Positions 1-6,258 are shown, numbered from the stretch's first letter. The stretch is 6,407 nucleotides of DNA from Syntrophaceae bacterium (GCA_023249795.1 JAHFBU010000098.1:1-6407); one strand, 5' to 3'. Numbers and translations are program-made. Notes: a model not told the origin generated them from the letters alone.

Positions 1-1919
1 GACATGTCGACCCGGATCAGGGCCTGTTCGTTATCGAACATGAATTCGGCCAGTGCCTTGGCGAGCTCCGTTTTACCGACACCCGTGGGACCGAGGAAGA
101 TAAAGGAGCCGACCGGACGTTTCGGATCCTGGAGTCCGGAACGGGCGCGGCGCAGGGCACTGGAAACCGCCGCTATCCCTTCTTCCTGTCCGACAACCCG
201 CTCCCGGAGGCGCTCCTCCATCCGGAGCAGCTTCTGAACGTCGCTCTCCAGCATGCGGGATACGGGAATGCCCGTCCAGTTGGCCACGACCTCGGCCACG
301 TCTTCGGCATCGACCTCTTCCTTGAGCATCTGTTTGTCTTTTTGTGCCTCCGCCAGTTTGCCGTTTTCAGCCTCCAACTCCCGGTTCAGTTCGACGAGCT
401 TTCCGTAACGGATCTCCGCCGCGCGGGCAAGGTCACCGTTGCGCTGGGCGTTCTGCTCTTCGACCCGAAAGGCCTCGATCTTCCCCTTGATGGCCTGGAT
501 GGCCTTGATGGCATCCTTCTCGCCCGTCCAATGGAGCTTCATCCGACCCATGTTTTCCCGCAGTTCCACCAGCTCCTTCTCGATCTTCTCCCGCCGCTCC
601 ACGGAGGTTCGGTCCGTCTCTTTTTTCAGTGACTGTCGTTCAATTTCGAGTTGGATGACGCGTCGTTCCAGGGCGTCAATCTCCGCGGGCATGCTGTCCA
701 GTTCGATCCGGAGGTGAGAAGCCGCCTCGTCGATCAGGTCGACGGCCTTGTCCGGGAGAAACCGATCGTTGATGTAACGGCTGGAAAGGGTCGCGGCGGC
801 GATGATGGCCGTGTCCTTGATCCGGACGCCATGATGGACTTCGTAACGTTCCTTCAGCCCCCGGAGGATGGCGATCGTATCCTCCACCGACGGCTCCCTG
901 ACCATGATCGGCTGGAATCGCCTCTCGAGTGCAGGGTCTTTTTCGATATGTTTCCGGTATTCATTCAGTGTCGTCGCGCCGACGCAGCGCAGTTCGCCCC
1001 TCGCCAGGGCCGGCTTGAGCATGTTCGATGCGTCGACCGATCCCTCCGCAGCCCCGGCGCCCACCACGGTATGGATCTCGTCGATAAAGAGGATGATCTC
1101 CCCCTGGGCGGCGATGACCTCCTTCAGGACGGCCTTTAGACGCTCCTCGAACTCGCCGCGGTACTTCGCCCCGGCGACAAGGGCGCCGATATCAAGGCCG
1201 ATGACCCTTTTCTCCCGGAGGTTGTCGGGTACATCTCCGTTGACGATCCGCTGAGCCAGACCTTCGACGATTGCGGTCTTACCCACGCCCGGTTCCCCGA
1301 TCAGTACGGGGTTGTTCTTCGTCCGGCGGGAAAGAACCTGCATGACCCGCCTGATCTCTTCGTCCCGGCCGATCACGGGGTCGAAAGAGCCGTTCCGGGC
1401 CAGCTCGTTAAAATCACGGGCATATCGTTTGAGTGCCTGATACTTCTCTTCGGGATTGGGATCGGTAATGCGCTGAGTTCCGCGGATCTCCACGAGGACC
1501 TTGAAGACGGCATCCTTCGTGATGCCGTCCGCTGCAAGGATCTTTGCCAGTGGCCCTTCCTTTTCATCGGCCATCGCGACGAGGACATGTTCCGCGCTGA
1601 CATACTCATCCGTGAGCCGCGCCGCCTCGCTCAAGGCAGCGTCAAGAATACGGCTCAGTCTCGGCGTCATGTAGGTCTGGCCTCCGGCAGCACCCTCTAT
1701 CTTCGGCCGTTTTTCCAGGGCCTTGATGACCTCGCGCTCGATTCGCCTAGGATCGGCACCGAGCTTCCTAATGATATCCGGGATGATGCCCTCCTGCTGT
1801 TTCAGAAAAGCGAGAAACAGATGTTCGGCGTCAAGCGCCTGGTGGCCCTGCCTGCCGGCCACTCCTTGCGCCTCTTGCAGCGCCTCTTGGACCTTCAAGG
1901 TGAATTTATCGAATCTCAT
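1..1919 (-). CDS. clpB: ATP-dependent disaggregase ClpB (Hsp104 family), C-terminal part outside window
   Basis: ClpB is a cytosolic hexameric AAA+ machine that works with DnaK/DnaJ/GrpE to pull polypeptides out of aggregates after heat stress. Translation from ATG 1917-1919 gives 639 residues in one uninterrupted frame. In order they are the Clp N domain (about 1-145), the first AAA+ domain with Walker A GEPGVGKT (208-215), substrate pore-loop KYRG (252-255) and Walker B ILFIDE (276-281), a long coiled-coil middle domain (about 410-530), and the start of the second AAA+ domain with Walker A GPTGVGKT (610-617). The long middle domain separates ClpB from ClpA and ClpC. E. coli ClpB has 857 residues, so roughly 220 are missing, purely because of the window edge. 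The start is supported by AGGA (1926-1929) six bases upstream and by the typical MRFDKFT N-terminus. The gene is divergent from rpoH, whose product is expected to regulate it. Identity is seen in the sequence; heat control is inferred. Confidence 0.98.
   Translation of the reverse strand, partial: MRFDKFTLKVQEALQEAQGVAGRQGHQALDAEHLFLAFLKQQEGIIPDIIRKLGADPRRIEREVIKALEKRPKIEGAAGGQTYMTPRLSRILDAALSEAARLTDEYVSAEHVLVAMADEKEGPLAKILAADGITKDAVFKVLVEIRGTQRITDPNPEEKYQALKRYARDFNELARNGSFDPVIGRDEEIRRVMQVLSRRTKNNPVLIGEPGVGKTAIVEGLAQRIVNGDVPDNLREKRVIGLDIGALVAGAKYRGEFEERLKAVLKEVIAAQGEIILFIDEIHTVVGAGAAEGSVDASNMLKPALARGELRCVGATTLNEYRKHIEKDPALERRFQPIMVREPSVEDTIAILRGLKERYEVHHGVRIKDTAIIAAATLSSRYINDRFLPDKAVDLIDEAASHLRIELDSMPAEIDALERRVIQLEIERQSLKKETDRTSVERREKIEKELVELRENMGRMKLHWTGEKDAIKAIQAIKGKIEAFRVEEQNAQRNGDLARAAEIRYGKLVELNRELEAENGKLAEAQKDKQMLKEEVDAEDVAEVVANWTGIPVSRMLESDVQKLLRMEERLRERVVGQEEGIAAVSSALRRARSGLQDPKRPVGSFIFLGPTGVGKTELAKALAEFMFDNEQALIRVDM
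1491..1502 (-). promoter_or_regulatory. candidate internal SD plus GTG start for N-terminally shortened ClpB
   Basis: Codon 143 of clpB is GTG (1491-1493) and is preceded by AAGG (1499-1502) with a 5-nt spacer. It lies at the junction of the N domain and the first AAA+ domain. E. coli makes a shorter ClpB from an internal GTG at codon 149, in the equivalent place. Codon and SD-like element are seen directly; use as a start is inferred by analogy and could be chance. Confidence 0.35.
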
Positions 1920-1964
1920 CGCAAGTCCTCTCCCATTTTCAGTAATCTGCGTTAATTGCTGCGT

Positions 1965-1993
1965 AAGTTAAACAGCGAGAGAACGGATGTCAA
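1965..1993 (-). promoter_or_regulatory. candidate clpB promoter
   Basis: On the minus strand a perfect -35 hexamer TTGACA (1988-1993) is followed after 17 nt by TAACTT (1965-1970), a weak -10 with 3 of 6 consensus bases. Transcription would start near 1958, giving a leader of about 40 nt. The -35 is preceded by C (CTTGA), the core shared with sigma-32 promoters, but no CCCCAT-like -10 sits at the 13-15 nt spacing expected of E. coli sigma-32. Which holoenzyme uses it cannot be decided here. Confidence 0.4.
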
Positions 1994-2040
1994 GAACGAT
2001 TCTGCAGGTTCCATCGGAATAGCAGGTGGGGTGAAAGAGG

Positions 2041-2069
2041 TTGACGGCACGCTTGCATCCCTGTATAAA
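2041..2069 (+). promoter_or_regulatory. sigma-70-type promoter of rpoH
   Basis: TTGACG (2041-2046), an optimal 17-nt spacer and TATAAA (2064-2069) match the housekeeping promoter consensus at 10 of 12 positions. The expected transcription start is near 2075-2078, which leaves a 5' leader of about 30 nt before the TTG at 2107. The -35 coincides with the furthest-upstream TTG of the rpoH reading frame, so that codon would not even be in the mRNA. Confidence 0.75.
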
Positions 2070-2093
2070 GCCGAAAAAGCGTTTTAACCAATC

Positions 2094-2100
2094 GGGAGGA
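2094..2100 (+). promoter_or_regulatory. rpoH ribosome binding site that sets the TTG start
   Basis: GGGAGGA lies six bases before TTG 2107-2109. It is the only strong SD upstream of the conserved part of rpoH and it decides the start. The in-frame ATG at 2146-2148 has no SD, and starting there would cut into the conserved SLDLY segment. Confidence 0.8.
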
Positions 2101-2106
2101 AAGAAT

Positions 2107-2967
2107 TTGGAAGTTCCGGCGGTTACAGACTCACTCGATCTATATATGGCGGAGGTTAACCGCTTTTCGATCCTGACGGCGGACGAAGAGTTTCGGCTTG
2201 CCGTAAGGCTGAAGAAGTTCAACGATATGGAGGCCGCGGAGAAGCTGGTTGTCTCGAACCTGCGCTTCGTGGTCAAGATTGCCCACGAATACCGGAATTA
2301 CGGATTCAAGCTTGCGGATCTGGTCCAAGAGGGCAACATCGGCTTGATGCACGCCGTAAAGAAATTCGATCCCTACAAAGGATATAGACTCATCTCTTAT
2401 GCCGTCTGGTGGATCAGGGCCTATATACAGAACTACGTCATCAAATCCTGGAGTCTGGTCAAGATCGGCACAACCCAGGCACAGCGCAAGCTCTTCTTCA
2501 AGCTCGGCCAGGCCAAGAAAAAATTGGAGGGCCTCTCCGGGAAGCACCCGGAATTTGCGGAAATCGCCGAGATTCTCGGGGTCCGGCAGGAGGAGATTGC
2601 GGAGATGGATGTGCGGATGAGCAGCCGGGACCTCTCTCTCGATGCCGGCATGGGTGAGGAGGGGGAGTCCACTCACATGGACCATCTGACCTATGACGGG
2701 GAGAGCCAGGAAGCGGCGCTGATCCGGAAAGAGGAGATGGAACTTGTCCAGCACAACATCGCCGGGGCGCTTACCGCGCTCAATGAAAAGGAGTCGTTCA
2801 TCATCAGGAACCGAGTGATGGCGGATACCCCCCTGACCCTGCAGGAGATCGGTGACCGCTATCACATCACCCGTGAACGGGCCAGACAGATCGAAAAACA
2901 GGCCCTCAAGAAACTGGCGCTCGCCATTCCCTATCTGGGGACGGAAACCAAGCAGATCGAAGCCTGA
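2107..2967 (+). CDS. rpoH: heat-shock sigma factor RpoH (sigma-32)
   Basis: RpoH directs RNA polymerase core to promoters of chaperone and protease genes during heat or misfolding stress. The 286-residue product is close to the 284 of E. coli. Visible parts are region 1.2 (about 8-35), region 2.1-2.2 with NLRFVVKIAHEYRNYG and DLVQEGNIGLM (51-81), region 2.3-2.4 with the tryptophan-rich SYAVWWIRAYI segment (97-107), the RpoH-specific box QRKLFFKLG (126-134), region 3 (about 148-175), and region 4.2 with its helix-turn-helix (about 244-270, ITRERARQIEK). The box separates RpoH from RpoD and RpoS. I chose TTG 2107 over the in-frame TTG at 2041 because the latter is a promoter -35 and lacks an SD. 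The gene is divergent from clpB and convergent with dnaB, and seems to be transcribed alone. Stop is TGA 2965-2967. Confidence 0.96.
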   Translation: MEVPAVTDSLDLYMAEVNRFSILTADEEFRLAVRLKKFNDMEAAEKLVVSNLRFVVKIAHEYRNYGFKLADLVQEGNIGLMHAVKKFDPYKGYRLISYAVWWIRAYIQNYVIKSWSLVKIGTTQAQRKLFFKLGQAKKKLEGLSGKHPEFAEIAEILGVRQEEIAEMDVRMSSRDLSLDAGMGEEGESTHMDHLTYDGESQEAALIRKEEMELVQHNIAGALTALNEKESFIIRNRVMADTPLTLQEIGDRYHITRERARQIEKQALKKLALAIPYLGTETKQIEA

Positions 2968-3051
2968 TCGGCTATTCAATAACGGACGCCTGTTCAGGTA
3001 TTTCTCATCGTTCGCCGTTCGACGAACATGACGGAAACAACTCCGATGACC

Positions 3052-4407
3052 CTAATCCCGTTGGTCGGCGAGGGACAGGTTCTCAAAACGGGTGTATTTT
3101 TCCTGAAAGGAGAGCTTCACGATACCCGTCGGCCCGTTTCTCTGCTTGCCGATGATAATCTCGGCAATCCCCTTTTCCGGGTTGTCTTCCGACCGGTTGT
3201 ACACTTCGTCCCGGTAGATGAAGGCGATCACATCCGCATCCTGTTCGATTGCCCCGGATTCACGAAGATCCGCCATCTGCGGCCGACGGTTGGTCCGGTC
3301 CTCCACCTTGCGGTTCAACTGTGAGAGAGCGATGACCGGCAGGGAGAGTTCCTTCGCGAGCGCTTTGAGGGAACGGCTGATTTCCGATATCTCCTGCTCC
3401 CGCGAATCCTTGTAGGCGCTTCCTCTCATGAGCTGCAGGTAATCGAGGACGATGAGCCCCAGACCCGACTCAGCCTTGAGGCGCCGGGATTTGGCCTTCA
3501 TTTCGATGACGGTGATCGCCGGTGTATCGTCGATGTAGATCGGGGCATCCGAAAGACGACCTGCGGCGGTGGTTAATTTCGGCCAATCCGTCTCCCCGAG
3601 GAACCCTTTGCGGAGACGCTGGGAGTCCACGCGGGCCTCAGCGGCAAGCATGCGTGTCGCCAGTTGTTCCCTTGCCATTTCCAGGGAAAAGATGGCGACA
3701 GGAACCCCCATGTCTAGGGCGGCATATTGGGCGATGTTCAGCGCAAAGGCCGTCTTTCCCATGCTGGGCCGGCCGGCGATGATGATCAGATCGGAATTCT
3801 GGAGGCCCGATGTCAGGTCGTCCAGTTTGTCAAAACCGGTTGCGACCCCAGTGACCAGCTCTTTTCTGGCGTAGAGCCGCTCGATTGTTATGAAACTGTC
3901 CTTGATGATCTCCCTGATCGGGTAGAAGGAAGGGCGGATCTTGTTTTCCGAGATTTCAAAAATGGCATGTTCCGCTTCATCGAGCACGCGATCAACGTCC
4001 GTGCCCGCGTCGTAGCTCTTGGTGAGGATATCGGTTGCCGTGCCGATGAGCCGGCGCAGGATGCTCTTCTCTTTGATGATCTTCGCGTAATAGGCGATGT
4101 TGGCCGCCGAGGCGACGTTGTCCACCAGCGACGAGAGATAGGCCGTTCCCCCCACCTGTTCCATTCGTTTTTGATCTTTGAGGATGTTGCTTAAGGTGAT
4201 CAGGTCGCACGGTTCACTGCGGTTTGAAAGCTCGACGATGGCGGTAAATATCCTCCGGTGGGCGTCGCTGTAGAAATCAGACTGATCCAACACCTCCAGA
4301 ACGGTGTTCAGAGCCATATTGTCCAGCAGGATGCCTCCCAGAACGGACTGTTCCGCATCGAGGTTCTGGGGAGGTATCTTGTGCAGAGATGCGTCGATGT
4401 CTTTCAT
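3052..4407 (-). CDS. dnaB: replicative DNA helicase DnaB
   Basis: DnaB is the hexameric 5'-3' helicase of the replication fork. It is loaded at the origin by a DnaC/DnaI-type or other loader and contacts DnaG primase through its N-terminal domain. The product has 451 residues, against 471 in E. coli. The N-terminal domain begins at PPQNLDAEQSVLGGIL (about 12-27), with a linker at about 155-185. The RecA-like domain has Walker A GRPSMGKT (212-219), the H1a element FSLEM with Glu243, Walker B LIVLDYLQL with Asp322, the H3 element SQLNR (362-366), and the KQRNG segment (421-425), where K421 and R423 match the trans-acting residues of the family. All catalytic elements are present and there is no intein. 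ATG 4405-4407 has GGAG (4416-4419) eight bases upstream. It lies 33 nt after rplI, so co-transcription with the ribosomal protein genes is likely. Stop is TAG. Confidence 0.98.
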   Translation of the reverse strand: MKDIDASLHKIPPQNLDAEQSVLGGILLDNMALNTVLEVLDQSDFYSDAHRRIFTAIVELSNRSEPCDLITLSNILKDQKRMEQVGGTAYLSSLVDNVASAANIAYYAKIIKEKSILRRLIGTATDILTKSYDAGTDVDRVLDEAEHAIFEISENKIRPSFYPIREIIKDSFITIERLYARKELVTGVATGFDKLDDLTSGLQNSDLIIIAGRPSMGKTAFALNIAQYAALDMGVPVAIFSLEMAREQLATRMLAAEARVDSQRLRKGFLGETDWPKLTTAAGRLSDAPIYIDDTPAITVIEMKAKSRRLKAESGLGLIVLDYLQLMRGSAYKDSREQEISEISRSLKALAKELSLPVIALSQLNRKVEDRTNRRPQMADLRESGAIEQDADVIAFIYRDEVYNRSEDNPEKGIAEIIIGKQRNGPTGIVKLSFQEKYTRFENLSLADQRD

Positions 4408-4440
4408 TCGGAAGTCTCCGCGGAATACCGGCAGTTACAA

Positions 4441-4887
4441 TCAGGATTCGGCCACGACAACAACCTTGATCTCTCCAGTCACTCCGGCGCTGAGTTTGAT
4501 ATGGACGGAAAATTCGCCGAGCGCCTTGATCGGCTCATCCAGCAGGATGTTCTTTTTGTCGATCTCGATCCCCAGCGCTGCCAGCGCCTCCTCGATGTCC
4601 TTCGCGCCGACGGAGCCGAACAGTTTTTCCTGTTCCCCGACGCGGCGGGCGATCGAGCAGGTAATCGCGCTCAACCGGGCACCCGTTTCCTCCGCCTGTT
4701 TCTGGATCTTCTCCGCATGCACCAGGATGCGGTGTTTCTCGTGTTCAAAGGCCCTGAGATTCCCTCCGCTCGCCTCCGCGGCAAGCCCTTTGGGGATCAG
4801 GAAATTACGGGCATAGCCATCCGCGACCTTTACCAGATCTCCCGCCTTGCCAAGAGACGAGACGTTCTGCTTCAAAACCACTTTCAT
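4441..4887 (-). CDS. rplI: 50S ribosomal protein L9
   Basis: L9 binds 23S rRNA near the base of the L1 stalk and reaches towards the neighbouring ribosome; its loss affects frame maintenance. The 148-residue length is typical for the family (149 in E. coli). The N-terminal RNA-binding domain (1-52) holds the L9 signature: G14, the V-x2-G-Y segment, then NFLIPKG (28-34) and downstream A and S residues. A connecting helix (about 45-75) and a C-terminal domain (about 80-148) follow, so the two-lobed form is complete. The start ATG 4885-4887 has a full AAGGAGG (4894-4900) at a 6-nt spacer, the best SD in the operon after the window edge. Upstream is the DUF2232 gene (51-nt gap) and downstream dnaB (33 nt). 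Stop is TGA 4441-4443. Confidence 0.98.
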   Translation of the reverse strand: MKVVLKQNVSSLGKAGDLVKVADGYARNFLIPKGLAAEASGGNLRAFEHEKHRILVHAEKIQKQAEETGARLSAITCSIARRVGEQEKLFGSVGAKDIEEALAALGIEIDKKNILLDEPIKALGEFSVHIKLSAGVTGEIKVVVVAES

Positions 4888-4906
4888 ATCGTTCCTCCTT
4901 AAAGGA

Positions 4907-4926
4907 TGCAGGCAACGGCTGCCGCA
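4907..4926 (-). other. small stem-loop in the rplI leader
   Basis: In the minus-strand transcript TGC-GGCA pairs with TGCC-GCA (one bulged nucleotide) around a 5-nt loop, about 7 bp in all. It ends six bases before the rplI SD (4894-4900). Next to it lies the palindrome TCCTT-T-AAGGA (4896-4906), whose right half is part of the SD. It lacks a U-tract, so it is not a terminator. Function is unknown and it may be chance. Confidence 0.25.
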
Positions 4927-4937
4927 ATCCGGGTTTG

Positions 4938-4943
4938 ATTATA
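4938..4943 (-). promoter_or_regulatory. isolated consensus -10 element before rplI
   Basis: A perfect TATAAT on the minus strand overlaps the TAA stop of the DUF2232 gene and lies about 50 nt before the rplI start. No recognisable -35 is found 15-19 nt upstream, where the sequence is G-rich, and there is no extended TGn. It could be a weak internal promoter for rplI-dnaB or coincidence. Confidence 0.22.
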
Positions 4944-5910
4944 CGGGAACATTTCCAATTCCCCCGATCCGTTTCCTGAAATCTACCCAGATGTCGAAAA
5001 GACCCAGGGCGATAATGATAACGAGCATATAGATCTGAGCAAGAAGCAGGGCATAAAACAGCCCTTGGAAAAAAAGGGGCACCCGCTTTTGCCGGAAAAA
5101 AAAGGCGATAATCGCCAGCCCCTGGAACAGATAGACCAAGCCGCAGAGGATCAGGATATTGATCGCGACGATCGCGACCCCCTCCACAGGAATAAGAAAA
5201 ACCGCAATACCGGCGGCAATCAGGATCCATACCAGCCTCTCCGGCGACTTCCAGGCGGTCAGGTCGCCGAAATCGGGAAAGGAGAGACCGTTCATACGAA
5301 AGAGAAGGCGTCCGGCAAGCAGGTTCAACCAGACCATGAAGATGGCTCCTGAAAGGGCCAGCGCGGGGAAGATTCCGGTGAGCAGCTGGATGATCTGCGG
5401 TGCGCTCTCCCGGATCAGCCGGACCTGTTCCTCAGGGATATTCAACTGGGCTGATAATTTGATGTTCTCCCGGACGACCTCCGCCACGCGGAGTTCCACC
5501 ATCCGCCAGGGCTCAATTCCTGCCTGGTATGAATGGTATAGCACCAGACCGGCGCCGCAACAGAACAACGCCGAAGAGGCCAGTAGAAACGTCCTTTCGA
5601 CGGAAGCATGCTGCCTCAGGATCTCAGAGAGCAGAACGCCGGTAAAACCGATCGTGAACATCAGGGACTGGTCCGGACTTTTCCCTAATAGACCGAGGAT
5701 AACAAATGCCGCCGAGTATGCAATGGAAAGGACCGTGAAGCCCCGGACTCTGCCCAGACGTGAACAGTAGTAGAGAACCGGCAGCGGCGTAAGGATGACA
5801 AAGATCGGACCGACCAAGGGAATAAGGGCGACGAAGAGAAACGTGAACGTTAGGATCGCTCCGGCCCGGATCACGCCGCCAAGAAAGATAGGACCCTCTT
5901 TTCTTTCCAA
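4939..5910 (-). CDS. DUF2232 (YybS-like) multi-pass inner-membrane protein, function unknown
   Basis: I recognise the protein as DUF2232/YybS-like from its style and place; no biochemical role is established for the family. The 323-residue product is mostly hydrophobic. Likely membrane segments lie near 14-50 (one or two), 57-77, 82-98, 107-126, 175-200, 225-242, 244-272 and 280-305. A charged, probably amphipathic stretch at 135-172 contains no obvious catalytic motif, and a conserved-looking loop FPDFGDLTAWKSPE spans 211-224. There is no cleavable signal peptide. A membrane protein of this kind between rpsR and rplI is a recurring arrangement in deltaproteobacteria, and yybS lies near rplI in Bacillus. 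The start is unusual: TTG 5908-5910 with only GGA (5919-5921) as SD, and an in-frame TGA (5914-5916) one codon above it rules out any earlier start. GTG 5872-5874 is an alternative but has no SD. Confidence 0.85.
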   Translation of the reverse strand: MERKEGPIFLGGVIRAGAILTFTFLFVALIPLVGPIFVILTPLPVLYYCSRLGRVRGFTVLSIAYSAAFVILGLLGKSPDQSLMFTIGFTGVLLSEILRQHASVERTFLLASSALFCCGAGLVLYHSYQAGIEPWRMVELRVAEVVRENIKLSAQLNIPEEQVRLIRESAPQIIQLLTGIFPALALSGAIFMVWLNLLAGRLLFRMNGLSFPDFGDLTAWKSPERLVWILIAAGIAVFLIPVEGVAIVAINILILCGLVYLFQGLAIIAFFFRQKRVPLFFQGLFYALLLAQIYMLVIIIALGLFDIWVDFRKRIGGIGNVPV

Positions 5911-5932
5911 TTTTCAAATCCGTCTGAGTACC

Positions 5933-5971
5933 AGGCCGCCGCCGCGGTGAATTTTCGCGCCGCGGCGGCCT
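5933..5971 (-). other. GC-rich bulged hairpin between rpsR and the DUF2232 gene
   Basis: Arms AGGCCG/CGGCCT (5933-5938 with 5966-5971) and CCGCGG/CCGCGG (5942-5947 with 5960-5965) make a 12-bp almost all G-C stem. It has a 3-nt bulge on one arm (5939-5941, which can slide because CGG is repeated) and a 12-nt A/T-rich loop. It starts 9 nt after the rpsR stop and ends 22 nt before the TTG of the next gene. No U-tract follows on either strand, so it is not a standard Rho-independent terminator. It could protect the 3' end of an rpsF-rpsR mRNA, be a processing site, or damp expression of the downstream gene. The pairing is seen directly; the roles are inference. Confidence 0.6.
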
Positions 5972-5980
5972 CGCCTTCTC

Positions 5981-6256
5981 TTATCCTTCAGACACGACAA
6001 AGGGGAGCAGCGCGATGGTTCGCGCCCTTTTGATGGCCGTGGTCAATTCCCGCTGATGTTTTGCACAGTTTCCCGTGATCCGGCGAGGCATTATTTTGCC
6101 TCTCTCCGTCGTGAAATCGCGCAGTGTCTGCGTTTCCTTGTATTCAATCTTGATGTTCGAGTCCGTACAGAAACGGCAGAATTTTCTCCGGTGAAAGAAC
6201 TTCTTCTGTGGTCTGGCCCCTCTGCTGGGGCCCCTGGGTGCAGGTGTCATCGCCAT
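5981..6256 (-). CDS. rpsR: 30S ribosomal protein S18, zinc-ligand (C+) form
   Basis: S18 pairs with S6 on the platform of the 30S subunit and binds 16S rRNA. The product has 91 residues, with a proline- and arginine-rich tail (1-19) ahead of the core. The core shows FFHRRKFCRFC (20-30), DFTTERGKIMPRRITG (47-62) and the basic AIKRARTIALLPF helix (74-86). Cysteines C27, C30 and C64 and H67 form a CxxC...CxxH set that fits a zinc site. E. coli S18 keeps only the first of these, so this is the C+ version known from comparative studies of ribosomal proteins. I place the start at ATG 6254-6256, two bases after the rpsF stop (TGATCATG), with an SD-like GGGGG run 10 nt upstream inside the rpsF end. 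A TTG at 6260-6262 overlaps that stop and is too near the SD; a later ATG at 6248-6250 is possible. Confidence 0.97.
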   Translation of the reverse strand: MAMTPAPRGPSRGARPQKKFFHRRKFCRFCTDSNIKIEYKETQTLRDFTTERGKIMPRRITGNCAKHQRELTTAIKRARTIALLPFVVSEG

Positions 6257-6258
6257 GA

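Noticed and set aside
651..1139. Open frames on the plus strand opposite clpB (also 342-632 and 1587-1955)
   Set aside because: ClpB is complete and in frame on the other strand throughout; these translations show no domain and are shadows.
1..1919. clpB as a truncated pseudogene
   Set aside because: The frame is intact with all motifs and simply leaves the window at the left edge.
1916..1936. Six-codon leader ORF ATG 1934-1936 whose TGA overlaps the clpB ATG
   Set aside because: It has no SD of its own and contains the clpB SD, so a chance frame is the simpler reading.
1920..2040. CIRCE/HrcA operator upstream of clpB
   Set aside because: No TTAGCACTC-N9-GAGTGCTAA-like inverted repeat is present; only short 4-5 bp repeats were found.
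2140..2979. A 279-codon open frame on the minus strand opposite rpoH
   Set aside because: It lies almost wholly antisense to a clear rpoH, its protein shows no recognised family, and it fits a shadow caused by codon bias in a GC-rich gene.
4258..4902. A 214-codon plus-strand frame across rplI and the dnaB start
   Set aside because: It is antisense to two certain genes and their ribosome binding sites, with no recognisable product.
5933..5971. Reading the hairpin as a genuine S6:S18 complex-binding motif
   Set aside because: The known motif sits in the leader upstream of rpsF and presents CCG; here the bulge in the transcript strand is CGG and the site follows rpsR.
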